From Lentibacillus siamensis (lineage in GTDB: Bacteria > Bacillota > Bacilli > Bacillales > Amphibacillaceae), in contig NZ_BAAADS010000001.1 in assembly GCF_039522605.1 (NCBI RefSeq), positions 434,001 through 498,000 of the forward strand: a stretch of DNA of 64,000 nt, written 5' to 3'. The position numbers were made by a program, and so were the translations under genes. The notes below the pieces were generated by a model, which had not been told where the DNA came from, did no database searches, and saw nothing but the letters and a program-made list of their open reading frames with translations. Positions 16,335-25,051 of this stretch are shown one piece after another. The number at the start of each line of letters is the position of its first letter. The stretch's first letter is position 1.

Positions 16335-18083
16335 TCAGCTTCTCCGTTCAAGCCGCTCCTCCGCCATTTCTTTCAACCGGAATTTCTGTACCTTGCTCGT
16401 ACTTGTCAACGGCCAGTCAGATGCTGGGATAAACCAGACATAGCGCGGAACTTTGAACCGTGCCACCCGCGATGAACACCAGTCAATAATATCCCGTCGC
16501 ATACATGATTCACCTGACTTCAACTCCACAAAAGCAGCACCAGCTTCGGTTGTTACTCTGTCCGCGACGCCTACGATAAAAACCTGATTAACCGCCGGAT
16601 GTTCAGCAATTACTTCTTCGACCTCCCGTGGCGCGACAAGTTCACCTGACACTTTATACAAATCACTTGTCCGGCCAAGCAATTCAATATAACCATTTTC
16701 ATCGATTCGACCGACATCGCCAGTATGCAGCCAACCATCTTTATCAATTGCCTTGGCCGTTTCATCAGGTTTATGATAGTAACCTTTTGTCACCGTACAA
16801 CCTCTGATTACAAGCGCACCAACCGAACCCGGCTGTAAATCCTCACCTGTTTCCGGATCCCTTGTTTTATATTGTACTGTGCTGCCATTAAATTCAGGAA
16901 GACCTGCAGCACCAGCGAGTTTTGGCCGCCCGACACGTGTCGCGATCCGTTCGATCGGATCAGACACCTCAGTCGTCACACCGGATGATGTCACCTCTGT
17001 CTGGCCATATCCGGTTAGAATTTCTGTTAAGCCAAGCGTCTTCACAGCATTTTCCCACACATGAACGGGAGCAGGTGCCGCCCCGCACCAAATCGCAAAT
17101 AAATGGGACAAATCGAATGCTGACCGCCGTGGCTCATTCAGCAGTGGAACAAGCATTGACGGAACGCACAGAAAGTCATTTGCCTGGTATGCTTCCATTT
17201 TTTCCAAAGCCGAAAGCGGGGAAAAACGTGATGCCGAAATAAGCGACCCACCGACAAACGACATTGCCAAAATACCTTCAACGATAGCAAAACAATGGTA
17301 AAATGGCAGCGGAGCAAATGTTACACGACCATCCTCAATTGCCCTGCTCAAGCATGTACTATAGGAACAACGCAGCAAGTGATCATGGGTCAGCATGACG
17401 CCTTTTGGCTTACCGGTCGACCCCGATGTATACATGATTTGCGCTACCTCATCCGGATACAATGATGCATTATATCTTGCCTCCAGTTCTGCATCTAAAA
17501 TACCTTCACCGCCAGCGTAATATTCCCTCCACTCCATAAAACGTGAGTCCCCAGAATTTTTACTAGTCGGCATACATACAACATGCTCCAATACACTAGC
17601 ATCCCGAAACGCCGAATCATCCAGTAAATCCTTCACAATTCCGACAGTATCGTTTCCTTTAATCCGATCATGAATAAAAAGATAGCGGGAATCGGACTGA
17701 CGCAAAATATACCCCAATTCATCCCGACTGAGCATCGTATTAATTGGAATAAAAACAGCCCCAACCATTGAAGCAGCAATCATCAGTGATGGATAAACCT
17801 TATCATTTTCCATCAAAACCGCGATATGTTCCCGTCGTTTCACACCAAGATTCAAAAATGATTTGGCATAACGACACGCCTCTGCCCACACCTCTTTATA
17901 TGTCACTTTCTCATCCTCTATGTATATGAACGGTCTGTCCGCGTATTGCTGGCACATTACCGAAAAATGCTCCGCAACCGTATGTCGCGGCCACTCCGGA
18001 AAGCGTTGCTCCAATGCCGCTCGCCTTTCTTCTATTGGTAAATCTTTTCCGATTGTCAATGATTGTTGTGTATCCTCGAACAT
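16335..18083 (-). CDS. AMP-dependent acyl-CoA synthetase / acid--CoA ligase
   Basis: A 582-residue ANL-superfamily ligase. The P-loop-like motif YTSGSTGKPKG lies near residue 218, GYGQTEV near 363, GWLHTGDVG near 450 and the C-terminal Lys in TSTSKVQKF. It activates a carboxylic acid with ATP and loads it onto CoA. The acid is not predictable; medium- or long-chain, aromatic or carnitine-like acids are all possible. AAGGAG lies 8 bases before the ATG. It is the first gene of a likely ligase-thioesterase-dehydratase-SDR run and is divergent from the TetR gene. Confidence 0.88.
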   Translation of the reverse strand: MFEDTQQSLTIGKDLPIEERRAALEQRFPEWPRHTVAEHFSVMCQQYADRPFIYIEDEKVTYKEVWAEACRYAKSFLNLGVKRREHIAVLMENDKVYPSLMIAASMVGAVFIPINTMLSRDELGYILRQSDSRYLFIHDRIKGNDTVGIVKDLLDDSAFRDASVLEHVVCMPTSKNSGDSRFMEWREYYAGGEGILDAELEARYNASLYPDEVAQIMYTSGSTGKPKGVMLTHDHLLRCSYSTCLSRAIEDGRVTFAPLPFYHCFAIVEGILAMSFVGGSLISASRFSPLSALEKMEAYQANDFLCVPSMLVPLLNEPRRSAFDLSHLFAIWCGAAPAPVHVWENAVKTLGLTEILTGYGQTEVTSSGVTTEVSDPIERIATRVGRPKLAGAAGLPEFNGSTVQYKTRDPETGEDLQPGSVGALVIRGCTVTKGYYHKPDETAKAIDKDGWLHTGDVGRIDENGYIELLGRTSDLYKVSGELVAPREVEEVIAEHPAVNQVFIVGVADRVTTEAGAAFVELKSGESCMRRDIIDWCSSRVARFKVPRYVWFIPASDWPLTSTSKVQKFRLKEMAEERLERRS

Positions 18084-18302
18084 ATGACCATCTCCTTTCA
18101 GACTGAATTTATTGACATTATACCGTTTTCTTGGATTGGTAGAAAGGAATACCGGTCAGTTAAAAAGTCTGCCGTCTAAAATTGTTATTTCCCGGGAAAT
18201 AGTGTCGAATGGAGGGTTTAAATTCACCTGTATTAAAAAATTCTAGCCCTACACCTCCCCGATAAATATTCAACAATGATTCTGGATTGGATAATTATTT
18301 CC

Positions 18303-18332
18303 TTGACAACAAAACCGTCCAGACGGTATACT
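18303..18332 (+). promoter_or_regulatory. Promoter with embedded palindromic operator before the TetR/SMR genes
   Basis: TTGACA (18303-18308) and TATACT (18327-18332) are 18 bases apart. The spacer holds the dyad ACCGTC-CA-GACGGT (18314-18327), which overlaps the -10 element. TetR-family repressors commonly autoregulate by binding such a site, so this is the likely operator of the adjacent regulator. Confidence 0.75.
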
Positions 18333-18367
18333 AATTTTAGAAAATCATCACAGAAAGGTAATTGACA

Positions 18368-18907
18368 ATGGCTAACAATGATACACGACATAAAATTCTC
18401 AAGGCAGCTTCAAACATTGTACAGCAAGATGGAATATTGGATTTAACATTGGAGGCGGCAGCAGAACAGGCTGGCGTTAGTAAAGGTGGACTACTATACC
18501 ACTTCCCGTCTAAAGATGCGTTAATTGAAGGCATGGTTCAGCATCTGTTCGAAAATTACGCTGTAAACATCAAAAAAGAAGCAGATCAGGATCCTGTACA
18601 AAAAGGCCGTTGGACACGTGCTTTTATTAAGGAAACCTATCAGCAAAGTACGCCTGATAAAAACATGGATGCCGGATTAATGGCAGCAGCGGCTATTAAT
18701 CCTGATCTCTTGAAGCCTGTCCAGGATGCATATGAAGAGTGGCAGCAAAACATCGAGCAAGATGGATTTGACCCGATTAACGCAACAGTTTTGCGATTGG
18801 CTGTGGATGGTCTTTGGTTTTCTGAAATTTTTGGGTTGGCTCCGTTGGAAAAAAGTCAACGGAAGCTGGTGCTGGAAAGGCTGATTCAGCTTACAAAGGA
18901 GGAATGA
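18368..18907 (+). CDS. TetR/AcrR family transcriptional regulator
   Basis: A 179-residue repressor. The N-terminal helix-turn-helix spans residues ~22-48 (LEAAAEQAGVSKGGLLYHF), followed by an all-helical ligand-binding domain. A TTG lies in frame at 18362, but AAAGG is 8 bases before the ATG at 18368, which I take as the start. It is followed after four bases by an SMR efflux gene, so it probably senses a cationic or lipophilic compound and represses its own promoter and the pump. Confidence 0.9.
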   Translation: MANNDTRHKILKAASNIVQQDGILDLTLEAAAEQAGVSKGGLLYHFPSKDALIEGMVQHLFENYAVNIKKEADQDPVQKGRWTRAFIKETYQQSTPDKNMDAGLMAAAAINPDLLKPVQDAYEEWQQNIEQDGFDPINATVLRLAVDGLWFSEIFGLAPLEKSQRKLVLERLIQLTKEE

Positions 18908-18911
18908 AGTG

Positions 18912-19241
18912 ATGGCAGGCATGATGTACCTTCTTATTGCAGTAATCGCTGAGGTGGTTGGAACGACGGCACTGAAATCAAGCAATGGTTTTAGCAATTT
19001 GTTCCCATCCATTATCGTCGTTGTAAGTTATGTTTTATCGTTTTTCTTATTAGGCATGTCCTTAAAAACAATTCCTTTGGGTATCGGATATGCTTTATGG
19101 TCAGGCATCGGAACTGCTCTGACAATCATCATTGGAGTAGTGGTTTGGAAAGAGGCAATGTCCTTAGCAAGTGTGCTTGGTGTTCTGCTGATTCTGTCGG
19201 GTGTCGTGATCTTGAATATGAATAAGGTTGGAATTGGATAG
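18912..19241 (+). CDS. Small multidrug resistance (SMR) family efflux protein
   Basis: A 109-residue membrane protein with four helices. The essential membrane-embedded Glu is at residue 14 (AVIAEVVGTTALK), as in EmrE/QacE. The conserved GIGYALWSGIGT segment lies near residue 57 and an ILSGVVILN end near 100. It exports cationic compounds in exchange for protons, as a dimer. AAAGGAGG precedes the gene; GTG at 18909 is an alternative start. It is transcribed with the TetR gene. Confidence 0.92.
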   Translation: MAGMMYLLIAVIAEVVGTTALKSSNGFSNLFPSIIVVVSYVLSFFLLGMSLKTIPLGIGYALWSGIGTALTIIIGVVVWKEAMSLASVLGVLLILSGVVILNMNKVGIG

Positions 19242-19284
19242 TGAATAGAAATATAAGAATTGAAGCCGCGATAATCATATTAAA

Positions 19285-19316
19285 CAGCCGCCAATTGACA
19301 ATTGACGGCCGTTTTT
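19285..19316 (+). terminator. Terminator of the TetR-SMR operon
   Basis: A near-perfect dyad, CAGCCGCCAATTG with CAATTGACGGCCG, is followed by TTTTT on the plus strand, 45 bases after the SMR stop. Confidence 0.8.
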
Positions 19317-19439
19317 CATTACATAATAAAAGTTATAAATCTTTTCACCTGCGTTCCCATTCACAAGTCGTTATTCTCAACAGCAAACGTAGCTGAACCT
19401 GCTTTTCACTCTTTTAACGGCAATAGTACTCTTGAGTCC

Positions 19440-20174
19440 TTATTCATAAGTAATAATATAATCACATCCACATTCTTTAACATCTTCCGGATTAACTTTC
19501 GAAGTAACTTCTACTGTTGGCCTTCCACTATTTTGGTCTACGGATACAACGTTCGCGTTTATCTGGTAACCTTTTAATATCAATTGAAAAAAAAAGTCAT
19601 TATAAGGCTTAGAAATATAACCAACTCTCGCATCATTATTTTGAGGATCAATCAATTCAACAGCTTTTTCTTCACTTGTGTTATCGACTAAATTAGTTTT
19701 TAAGTTTAAGAAATCATTTATGCTGAACCCTCTATTATAATCCCGTGTATGTGACCATCCAGCTATTTCACCTTTATAGCTTATATTTCCACTATCAACA
19801 ACCACGGGTTCCAGAAAACTAATCGAATCTGTAGCGAGTTGTCCTTTTGTAATTCTTAAATATTCCCAGTCAAGGTCATCAGACTCATTTAAATTATGTT
19901 CATTTACAACCATTTTAAAGATATTTCTATTTTTATTTGGTAATCTTCTCTCGAATACTGAAAAAAGTTTGTTACTTTTATACTCCTTGCTTAAGTCGTT
20001 TAAACCAACAAATGGCGTAAACCCTTCACTTTTAGCCTCTTTCACAATACTTTTGTTATACTTAAAGATGTACTCATCGAAGTTTTTTTCCAACACTCCC
20101 ACAAAATAATTTTTGCCGGTTTGGGTTCCTTTCCATGAGACTAGCAGCTTTTTTAACCGATTCATTTTATCCAT
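19440..20174 (-). CDS. HIRAN-domain protein with HipA-N-like amino-terminal half
   Basis: A 244-residue protein, noticeably richer in A/T than its neighbours. Residues ~5-115 resemble the HipA N-terminal subdomain (YIFKYN, then LFSVFERRLPNKNR, then LATDSISFLEPV). Residues ~130-240 resemble a HIRAN domain: GFSINDFLNL, then LIDPQNNDARVGYISKPYN and a beta-rich end. HIRAN domains bind DNA ends or single-stranded 3' termini in known helicases; small bacterial stand-alone forms are poorly understood. There is no kinase domain, so it is not a HipA toxin. It overlaps the small upstream gene by 8 bases. Domain calls are from remembered patterns and should be treated as moderate. Confidence 0.6.
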   Translation of the reverse strand: MDKMNRLKKLLVSWKGTQTGKNYFVGVLEKNFDEYIFKYNKSIVKEAKSEGFTPFVGLNDLSKEYKSNKLFSVFERRLPNKNRNIFKMVVNEHNLNESDDLDWEYLRITKGQLATDSISFLEPVVVDSGNISYKGEIAGWSHTRDYNRGFSINDFLNLKTNLVDNTSEEKAVELIDPQNNDARVGYISKPYNDFFFQLILKGYQINANVVSVDQNSGRPTVEVTSKVNPEDVKECGCDYIITYE

Positions 20175-20412
20175 TTAAATGCTCCTTACTTAATAGGTAA
20201 TCTCTTCGGGTAATTAAAATTTTAGTTACTAATTCTTTATGAATATCAGACATGACAGTAGAAGGAACATTATTAACTATACCCTTGATTTTCTCATTTG
20301 ACAGATTCTCAACCGCTTGATGATGCTTTATAATTTCACCGTAATATTTTTCCTTTACCAAGTTATAAAAATCAAAAACAGATTCTCCCACTATTAGTAT
20401 ATTTATATTCAT
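20167..20412 (-). CDS. Small hypothetical protein, partner of the HIRAN-like gene
   Basis: An 81-residue, A/T-rich gene product that I do not recognise. It is predicted mostly helical, hydrophobic at the start (NINILIVGESVFDFY), then charged, with no membrane helix, Cys cluster or clear helix-turn-helix. The ATG at 20412 follows GTG-TTA, which is a weaker alternative start. Its stop overlaps the start of the HIRAN-like gene by 8 bases, so the two are translationally coupled. The size and layout recall antitoxin-toxin or defence pairs, but that is only an analogy. Confidence 0.5.
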   Translation of the reverse strand: MNINILIVGESVFDFYNLVKEKYYGEIIKHHQAVENLSNEKIKGIVNNVPSTVMSDIHKELVTKILITRRDYLLSKEHLNG

Positions 20413-20602
20413 TAACACTTAACCTACAACACAAATCAATTTAAGCGTTTATTTTTTATTATAGAACAGTTATTCGCCCTGTCAACTAAAATCATACATA
20501 TACAATATCGCTAAATATAATTGCACTTTCCTTTCTTCATCTACCTTTGTTGCAAAAACATCCTGAACGAGTATGAATTCCCATACCTCCCTTTAAACAC
20601 CT

Positions 20603-20676
20603 CCAAGCCTTTAGGTGACAGTTTTAGTTTTAGTTGTACTTATGCAGTAAGAAAGTTTTATTTTTCTGCTAAAAAA
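20603..20676 (+). repeat. Dispersed repeat family A, degraded copy 3
   Basis: The copy preserves CCAAGCCTTTAGGTGACA and TTGTACTTATGCAGTAAGAAAG, but its first arm is eroded. It lies in the 343-bp gap between the small hypothetical gene and the binding-protein gene. No other gene was seen in that gap. Confidence 0.6.
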
Positions 20677-20710
20677 GAACCAAGCTGTAATTAAAGCAGC
20701 TTAGTTCTTT
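20671..20710 (-). terminator. Terminator after the oligopeptide-type binding protein gene
   Basis: Fourteen-base arms (20674-20687 and 20697-20710; minus strand AAAGAACTAAGCTG with CAGCTTGGTTCTTT) are followed by a T run on the minus strand. It lies about 50 bases after the stop. Confidence 0.85.
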
Positions 20711-20761
20711 GAAGTATTTCGATGGCCCTTGCCCAATAAAGCAGCAGGCAGGTAAACAATT

Positions 20762-22465
20762 CTAATGTTTATACACTTCCGCCTCTCTGAAATATGTCTC
20801 AATACCAAAACTTTGGAAAACAATTCCTTCCACATATGGTTTTACAATCATGGATTCCCCATTTTGATATGTCGGGATGGTATATGCATTTTCAATTAAT
20901 ACTTTTTCGGCTTCTTTTAACGTTTTCCAACGTTTTTTTGGCTTCTGTTCCTTGGCATATTTCCTAGCTTGATCAATTAATTTATCATAATCTTCAGTAT
21001 TCAAACCAACGTTCTCATTTGGTCCATCGGAATGCCAGTACCCCAGGAAAGTCATAGGGTCTTTATAATCAGGGCACCAACCGGATCCAGCATCCAGCTC
21101 ATACTCTCCACCCTGAACATAATCAAGGTAGGCATTCCAAGGTAACTTTTTAATGTTGATTTTCAGCCCTTCCAATTGTTCAAGCTGATTGGCCATGTAC
21201 TCACCCATCTGTGCTGCCGAATCACCATCAGTTGTAACATATTCTACTTTAAGCGTATCAAAGCCATTTTTCTCTTTTGCTTTTTTCCATAGCTTTTTTG
21301 CCTCTTCCACACCACCAGGAAGATAATCTTCGCTACCTTTCCGGAAGTCCTCGCCATCAGGACCTTTAGCAAAGTTTTTTGGCACTACATATTGCGCTGC
21401 AATCGAACCATTGTTGAGCAGCACGTTCACAAGGCCTTCACGATCGATAATCATGGACATTGCTTTTCGGACATTGTCATACTTGAACTCAGGTACTTTT
21501 TTTGCATTGAGCTGCCACCAGAAAATACAATTACCGGCTATCCGCTGGAAATCAGGTGTATCTTTGTATGCATCAACCTGCTCCGATGTAAGTGAATCAA
21601 CCTGAATTTCATCTGACTTATAAAGACTTAATTGCGTGTTTTCTTCTTTCACCACTTTAAATGTCGCTTTGGTAATGTTTACTTCATTTGCTGCATAATA
21701 ATCAGGGTTCTTTTCGAGAGTCCAGCTGACACCATGTTCCCATTTTGTTAACTTATAAGGGCCAATTGTTAGAAGATTCTTCGGTTCTTTTGCATATTTA
21801 TCTCCTTGTTCCTTTACAAAACTTTCATTTAATGGAGCGAACTTATTAAACGCCATTAAACTGGTGAAGTACGGAATTGGAGATTCCAACGTAACTTGCA
21901 ATGTATGTTCATCAATTGCTTTAACACCTAATTTTTCGACTTGACCATAAATATCACTGTCTTTATTCATTATCTTATTGGCATTTTTAACATTTGCAAT
22001 CCCCATAATATAAGCATATTGCGATTTTGTTTCGGGCTTAATCAATCGTCGCCAGGCAAACACAAAATCCTGTGCTGTCAACGGATCGCCATTCGACCAT
22101 TTAACATCTTTCCGGAGTTTAAATGTATATACTGTACCGTCTTCATTCTTTTCAGGCATTTCAGCAGCCATTTCCGGAACGATTTCCTGGTTTTTAAATG
22201 TAATTAATCCCGGATGTGTACGTTGAATCACTTCAGCTGAAGTTGTGTCCGTCGCTTTGGACAAATCAACAGTCGGCAAATCAGCATTGCGAACAAAATG
22301 CAATACTTGCTCATCAGCAAGTTCGGTGTTTTTTTGACCGCTTTGTTTTGTTCCATCAGTTGAATTGTCACCGCTTTCATCAGAGTTATTACTGCAGCCG
22401 GCAACAAACAACCCTACCAGAATAAGTAGGAAAACCGTAAATAACTTGTGTAATCTCCCCTCCAT
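20762..22465 (-). CDS. Oligopeptide-type (OppA family) substrate-binding lipoprotein
   Basis: A 567-residue SBP_bac_5 family protein with an N-terminal lipobox (VAGC) and a Ser/Asp/Thr-rich linker. The mature part carries the family segment TFKLRKDVKWSNGDPLTAQD near residue 125. The family binds peptides, and some members bind sugars or glycopeptides. No permease or ATPase genes are nearby, so it is an orphan that must dock on a transporter encoded elsewhere. GGGAGG lies 7 bases before the ATG. A perfect 21-bp dyad just upstream resembles one before the ROK kinase operon, suggesting shared LacI control. Confidence 0.88.
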   Translation of the reverse strand: MEGRLHKLFTVFLLILVGLFVAGCSNNSDESGDNSTDGTKQSGQKNTELADEQVLHFVRNADLPTVDLSKATDTTSAEVIQRTHPGLITFKNQEIVPEMAAEMPEKNEDGTVYTFKLRKDVKWSNGDPLTAQDFVFAWRRLIKPETKSQYAYIMGIANVKNANKIMNKDSDIYGQVEKLGVKAIDEHTLQVTLESPIPYFTSLMAFNKFAPLNESFVKEQGDKYAKEPKNLLTIGPYKLTKWEHGVSWTLEKNPDYYAANEVNITKATFKVVKEENTQLSLYKSDEIQVDSLTSEQVDAYKDTPDFQRIAGNCIFWWQLNAKKVPEFKYDNVRKAMSMIIDREGLVNVLLNNGSIAAQYVVPKNFAKGPDGEDFRKGSEDYLPGGVEEAKKLWKKAKEKNGFDTLKVEYVTTDGDSAAQMGEYMANQLEQLEGLKINIKKLPWNAYLDYVQGGEYELDAGSGWCPDYKDPMTFLGYWHSDGPNENVGLNTEDYDKLIDQARKYAKEQKPKKRWKTLKEAEKVLIENAYTIPTYQNGESMIVKPYVEGIVFQSFGIETYFREAEVYKH

Positions 22466-22506
22466 AAAATAACCTCCCTGTAGTTTTCAGAAAACCCAAT
22501 AATCAA

Positions 22507-22527
22507 ATTAGTAAATTGTTTACTAAT
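22507..22527 (-). promoter_or_regulatory. Palindromic LacI-type operator upstream of the binding-protein gene
   Basis: ATTAGTAAA-TTG-TTTACTAAT is a perfect dyad with 9-base arms, 42 bases before the ATG. A related sequence lies before the ROK kinase gene at 26021-26041. The adjacent LacI-family regulator is the obvious candidate binder. Confidence 0.7.
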
Positions 22528-22708
22528 TTTTTTAATAATAACACAAGGGGGTCATACTGTCCATAAAATCCGGTTTATTTCTTTGGAAAACCAAAAAACG
22601 AAACTGGTTTTATCCCGTTCCGTTTTTGTAATTTGCTTATATTACATTTTCGTTTACATTGAAATTGGGCAGAGCCTATGTTGACAGACTGCTCATAGTG
22701 TCTTCCAC

Positions 22709-23701
22709 TTACTGTTTCACACTTTTTCGAATTACCAATTTTGTTGATATGAATATTTTTTTGGGAATGCTCCTGCCTTCAAAACGCTCAATTAATGTGT
22801 CAACGGCCGTTTCTCCCATGAGTTCGGTGTACACTTTTATGGTGCTGAGTGATGGATAGACGTATTTTGAAATGGACATATCATTAATCCCTATCAGACT
22901 GACCCGTTCCGGTACCGGGATATCGTACTCATGTAATGCACGCAAACAACCGACTGCCATCACATCGCTGCTTGCAAAAAAAGCTGTTGGTAACGCTTCC
23001 TGCAGATCTTCAATAGCCTTAGCCATCAGATTATAACCATCCTCTACGGAAAACAATCCATTATAAACAAAACGCTCATTATACAAATTCTTTTCACGCA
23101 TATAACGTTTAAACGTTTTTTCCCGCAAATCTTCCAATGCATTAGCTTCACCTTTCAGTAACTCGCTTCCTCCAATAAAGCCGATTTCCCTGTGATTAGT
23201 GGAAATAAAGTAATCAATTATTTTTTTCGTTGCCTTTTCAAAATCGATAACAATTGCATCATACTTTTCTTCATTAGGGCTGTAATCGACAAAAACGATG
23301 GTTTCATTAATAGCGGTCAATTCATCAACCTGCTGTTCACTAAATTTCCCGACAGCGATAATCCCATCAATTTCTGCGGCATTTATTGATTCAATATCAT
23401 TGAAGAAATATATATCCGGATACAGTTCATGCTGTTTGCATCGTTGTTCAATACCTAGCCGAATGGATAAATAATACAGGTCACTCAGTTCTTCTTTTTC
23501 CGTATACCAATGAACAACGCCAATTTTTTGCCCTGCATATCGTTTTCCATTCCTTTTTTTATACGAAAGCTCTTCTGCTGCTTCAAACACTTTTTTCTTC
23601 GTTTCATCAGAAACAGATAGACTGGCATCATAATTAAGCACCCGTGACACGGTCGCAGATGAAACTCCAGCCTTATTCGCGATATCTTTAATTGTCGCCA
23701 T
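22709..23701 (-). CDS. LacI-family transcriptional regulator
   Basis: A 330-residue repressor. The N-terminal helix-turn-helix (MATIKDIANKAGVSSATVSRVLN) and hinge helix are followed by a periplasmic-binding-protein-like sensor domain. The sensor resembles GalR/LacR types with an FVDYSPNE strand and a C-terminal STIKVYTELMGETAVD. GGAGGGG precedes the ATG. It lies 87 bases after the oxidoreductase gene and may be the last gene of the ROK-Gfo-LacI unit. It probably controls that unit and the orphan binding protein through the AGTAAA/TTTACT dyads. The effector is unknown, probably a sugar. Confidence 0.9.
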   Translation of the reverse strand: MATIKDIANKAGVSSATVSRVLNYDASLSVSDETKKKVFEAAEELSYKKRNGKRYAGQKIGVVHWYTEKEELSDLYYLSIRLGIEQRCKQHELYPDIYFFNDIESINAAEIDGIIAVGKFSEQQVDELTAINETIVFVDYSPNEEKYDAIVIDFEKATKKIIDYFISTNHREIGFIGGSELLKGEANALEDLREKTFKRYMREKNLYNERFVYNGLFSVEDGYNLMAKAIEDLQEALPTAFFASSDVMAVGCLRALHEYDIPVPERVSLIGINDMSISKYVYPSLSTIKVYTELMGETAVDTLIERFEGRSIPKKIFISTKLVIRKSVKQ

Positions 23702-23788
23702 GTATTCATGTCCCCTCCTACTCGGCAGTTAATGTATTAAGTATAGCATTTTTATACGTTCTGCCGACAGGATTAGCCGGAACACAGA

Positions 23789-25051
23789 TCAGGAAATCTC
23801 ATCAGCTTTTTTGAAATGATCATCCAAATGAATAACTTTTCCATTTTCAAGTCTCGAAACCTCTGCAGCAAATGCCAGCAGGTGACTTTCCAGTGATACA
23901 GCGGCTGATGGAACATCCGACTCCTGATGGTTTTTTACTTCCTGAAGAAAATCCCTTACGATTGCTTCATCACCTCCACCATGGCCGCTTAATGGCTCAT
24001 TCAAATGAATCACTGTTTCATTTTGTGTTAGAAAATCAAACACGGATATTGAGTTTTCATCCATCTTTCCCCTGATTTCTCCTTTTGTTCCCATAATCTG
24101 AACAATTCGTGTTTGCTCCCGTGTAAATCCGCACATACTGAACGTTGCAGTTGCACCATTTTCAAATTCTAGATTGACAACCTGATGATCGACGACATTA
24201 TTATCAGACTGATAAACACATTTCCCATATGGTGTGGTTTCTAACGCTTTAATAATTCCTTCTCTTGAGTGATCTGTTGTAAATTTTTTTGCCCACCCTT
24301 TTCCTTCACCTAAATAATAACGCCCTGCATGAAACTGGCATTCATTTTCCACAGGGCAGCCATCAAGACATCGAAGCGGAGCTCCTTCAGGTTTGTTGGC
24401 CTCCGTAAAATGCATGAGTGATCCGAATGAGCTGACATGATTACATTTCTGCCCCATCAGATACATTAATATATCCATATCATGACACGATTTTTGCAAA
24501 ATCATTGGACTTGAATCATTGCTGTTATTCCAGTTTCCGCGGACAAAACTATGTGACATATGCATAATTTCGACATTTTCATTCAACTGAATGGAAACAA
24601 TATCGCCAATATCACCATTATCAATGATTTTCTTAATATTATTCCAAAAAGGCGTATATCGTAATACGTGGCAAACCGTAAGAAGTTTGTTATGCTTTTT
24701 GGCAGTATCAAGCATGTTAATACATTCATCGGGATCAGGCGACATCGGTTTTTCCAGCAGAACATGATAGCCAGCCTCAAGTGCTCTGACAGTCGGCTTA
24801 TAATGATGTGAATCCAATGTGCATACAAACGTAACGTCAGCTTTAATTTGCTCCTCAAGCATATCTTCCCATGTTTCAAAACAGTGGTCACTGGAAATTC
24901 CATGCAGCTTGGCAAAAGCCTTCCTTTTTTCAGGATTCAACTCAGCTACGGCTACAAACTCCAATTCATGTGGATAGGAAACAGCATAGGGTCCGTAGGC
25001 ATTTGCTCCTCGATCACCTGCTCCGATTAACAGTGCTCTTACTTTTTTCAA
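23789..25051 (-). CDS. Gfo/Idh/MocA family oxidoreductase with Cys-rich insertion
   Basis: A 420-residue NAD(P)-dependent oxidoreductase. A Rossmann domain (LLIGAGDRGANAYGPYA) spans residues ~1-125 with EKPMSPDP near 97, followed by the alpha/beta substrate domain. A CLDGCPVENECQFHAGRYYL stretch near residue 230 has three Cys and may bind a metal or stabilise the fold. Known relatives oxidise sugars or inositols, and some act as NAD-dependent glycosidases by transient C3 oxidation (GH109 and similar). The start is TTG at 25051, behind GGAG. It overlaps the ROK stop by 4 bases, so a sugar substrate is likely. Confidence 0.85.
   Translation of the reverse strand: MKKVRALLIGAGDRGANAYGPYAVSYPHELEFVAVAELNPEKRKAFAKLHGISSDHCFETWEDMLEEQIKADVTFVCTLDSHHYKPTVRALEAGYHVLLEKPMSPDPDECINMLDTAKKHNKLLTVCHVLRYTPFWNNIKKIIDNGDIGDIVSIQLNENVEIMHMSHSFVRGNWNNSNDSSPMILQKSCHDMDILMYLMGQKCNHVSSFGSLMHFTEANKPEGAPLRCLDGCPVENECQFHAGRYYLGEGKGWAKKFTTDHSREGIIKALETTPYGKCVYQSDNNVVDHQVVNLEFENGATATFSMCGFTREQTRIVQIMGTKGEIRGKMDENSISVFDFLTQNETVIHLNEPLSGHGGGDEAIVRDFLQEVKNHQESDVPSAAVSLESHLLAFAAEVSRLENGKVIHLDDHFKKADEIS

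Noticed and set aside
19440..20174. Considered as a HipA-type toxin kinase
   Set aside because: Only the N-terminal subdomain resembles HipA; the kinase catalytic motifs are absent and the second half looks HIRAN-like.
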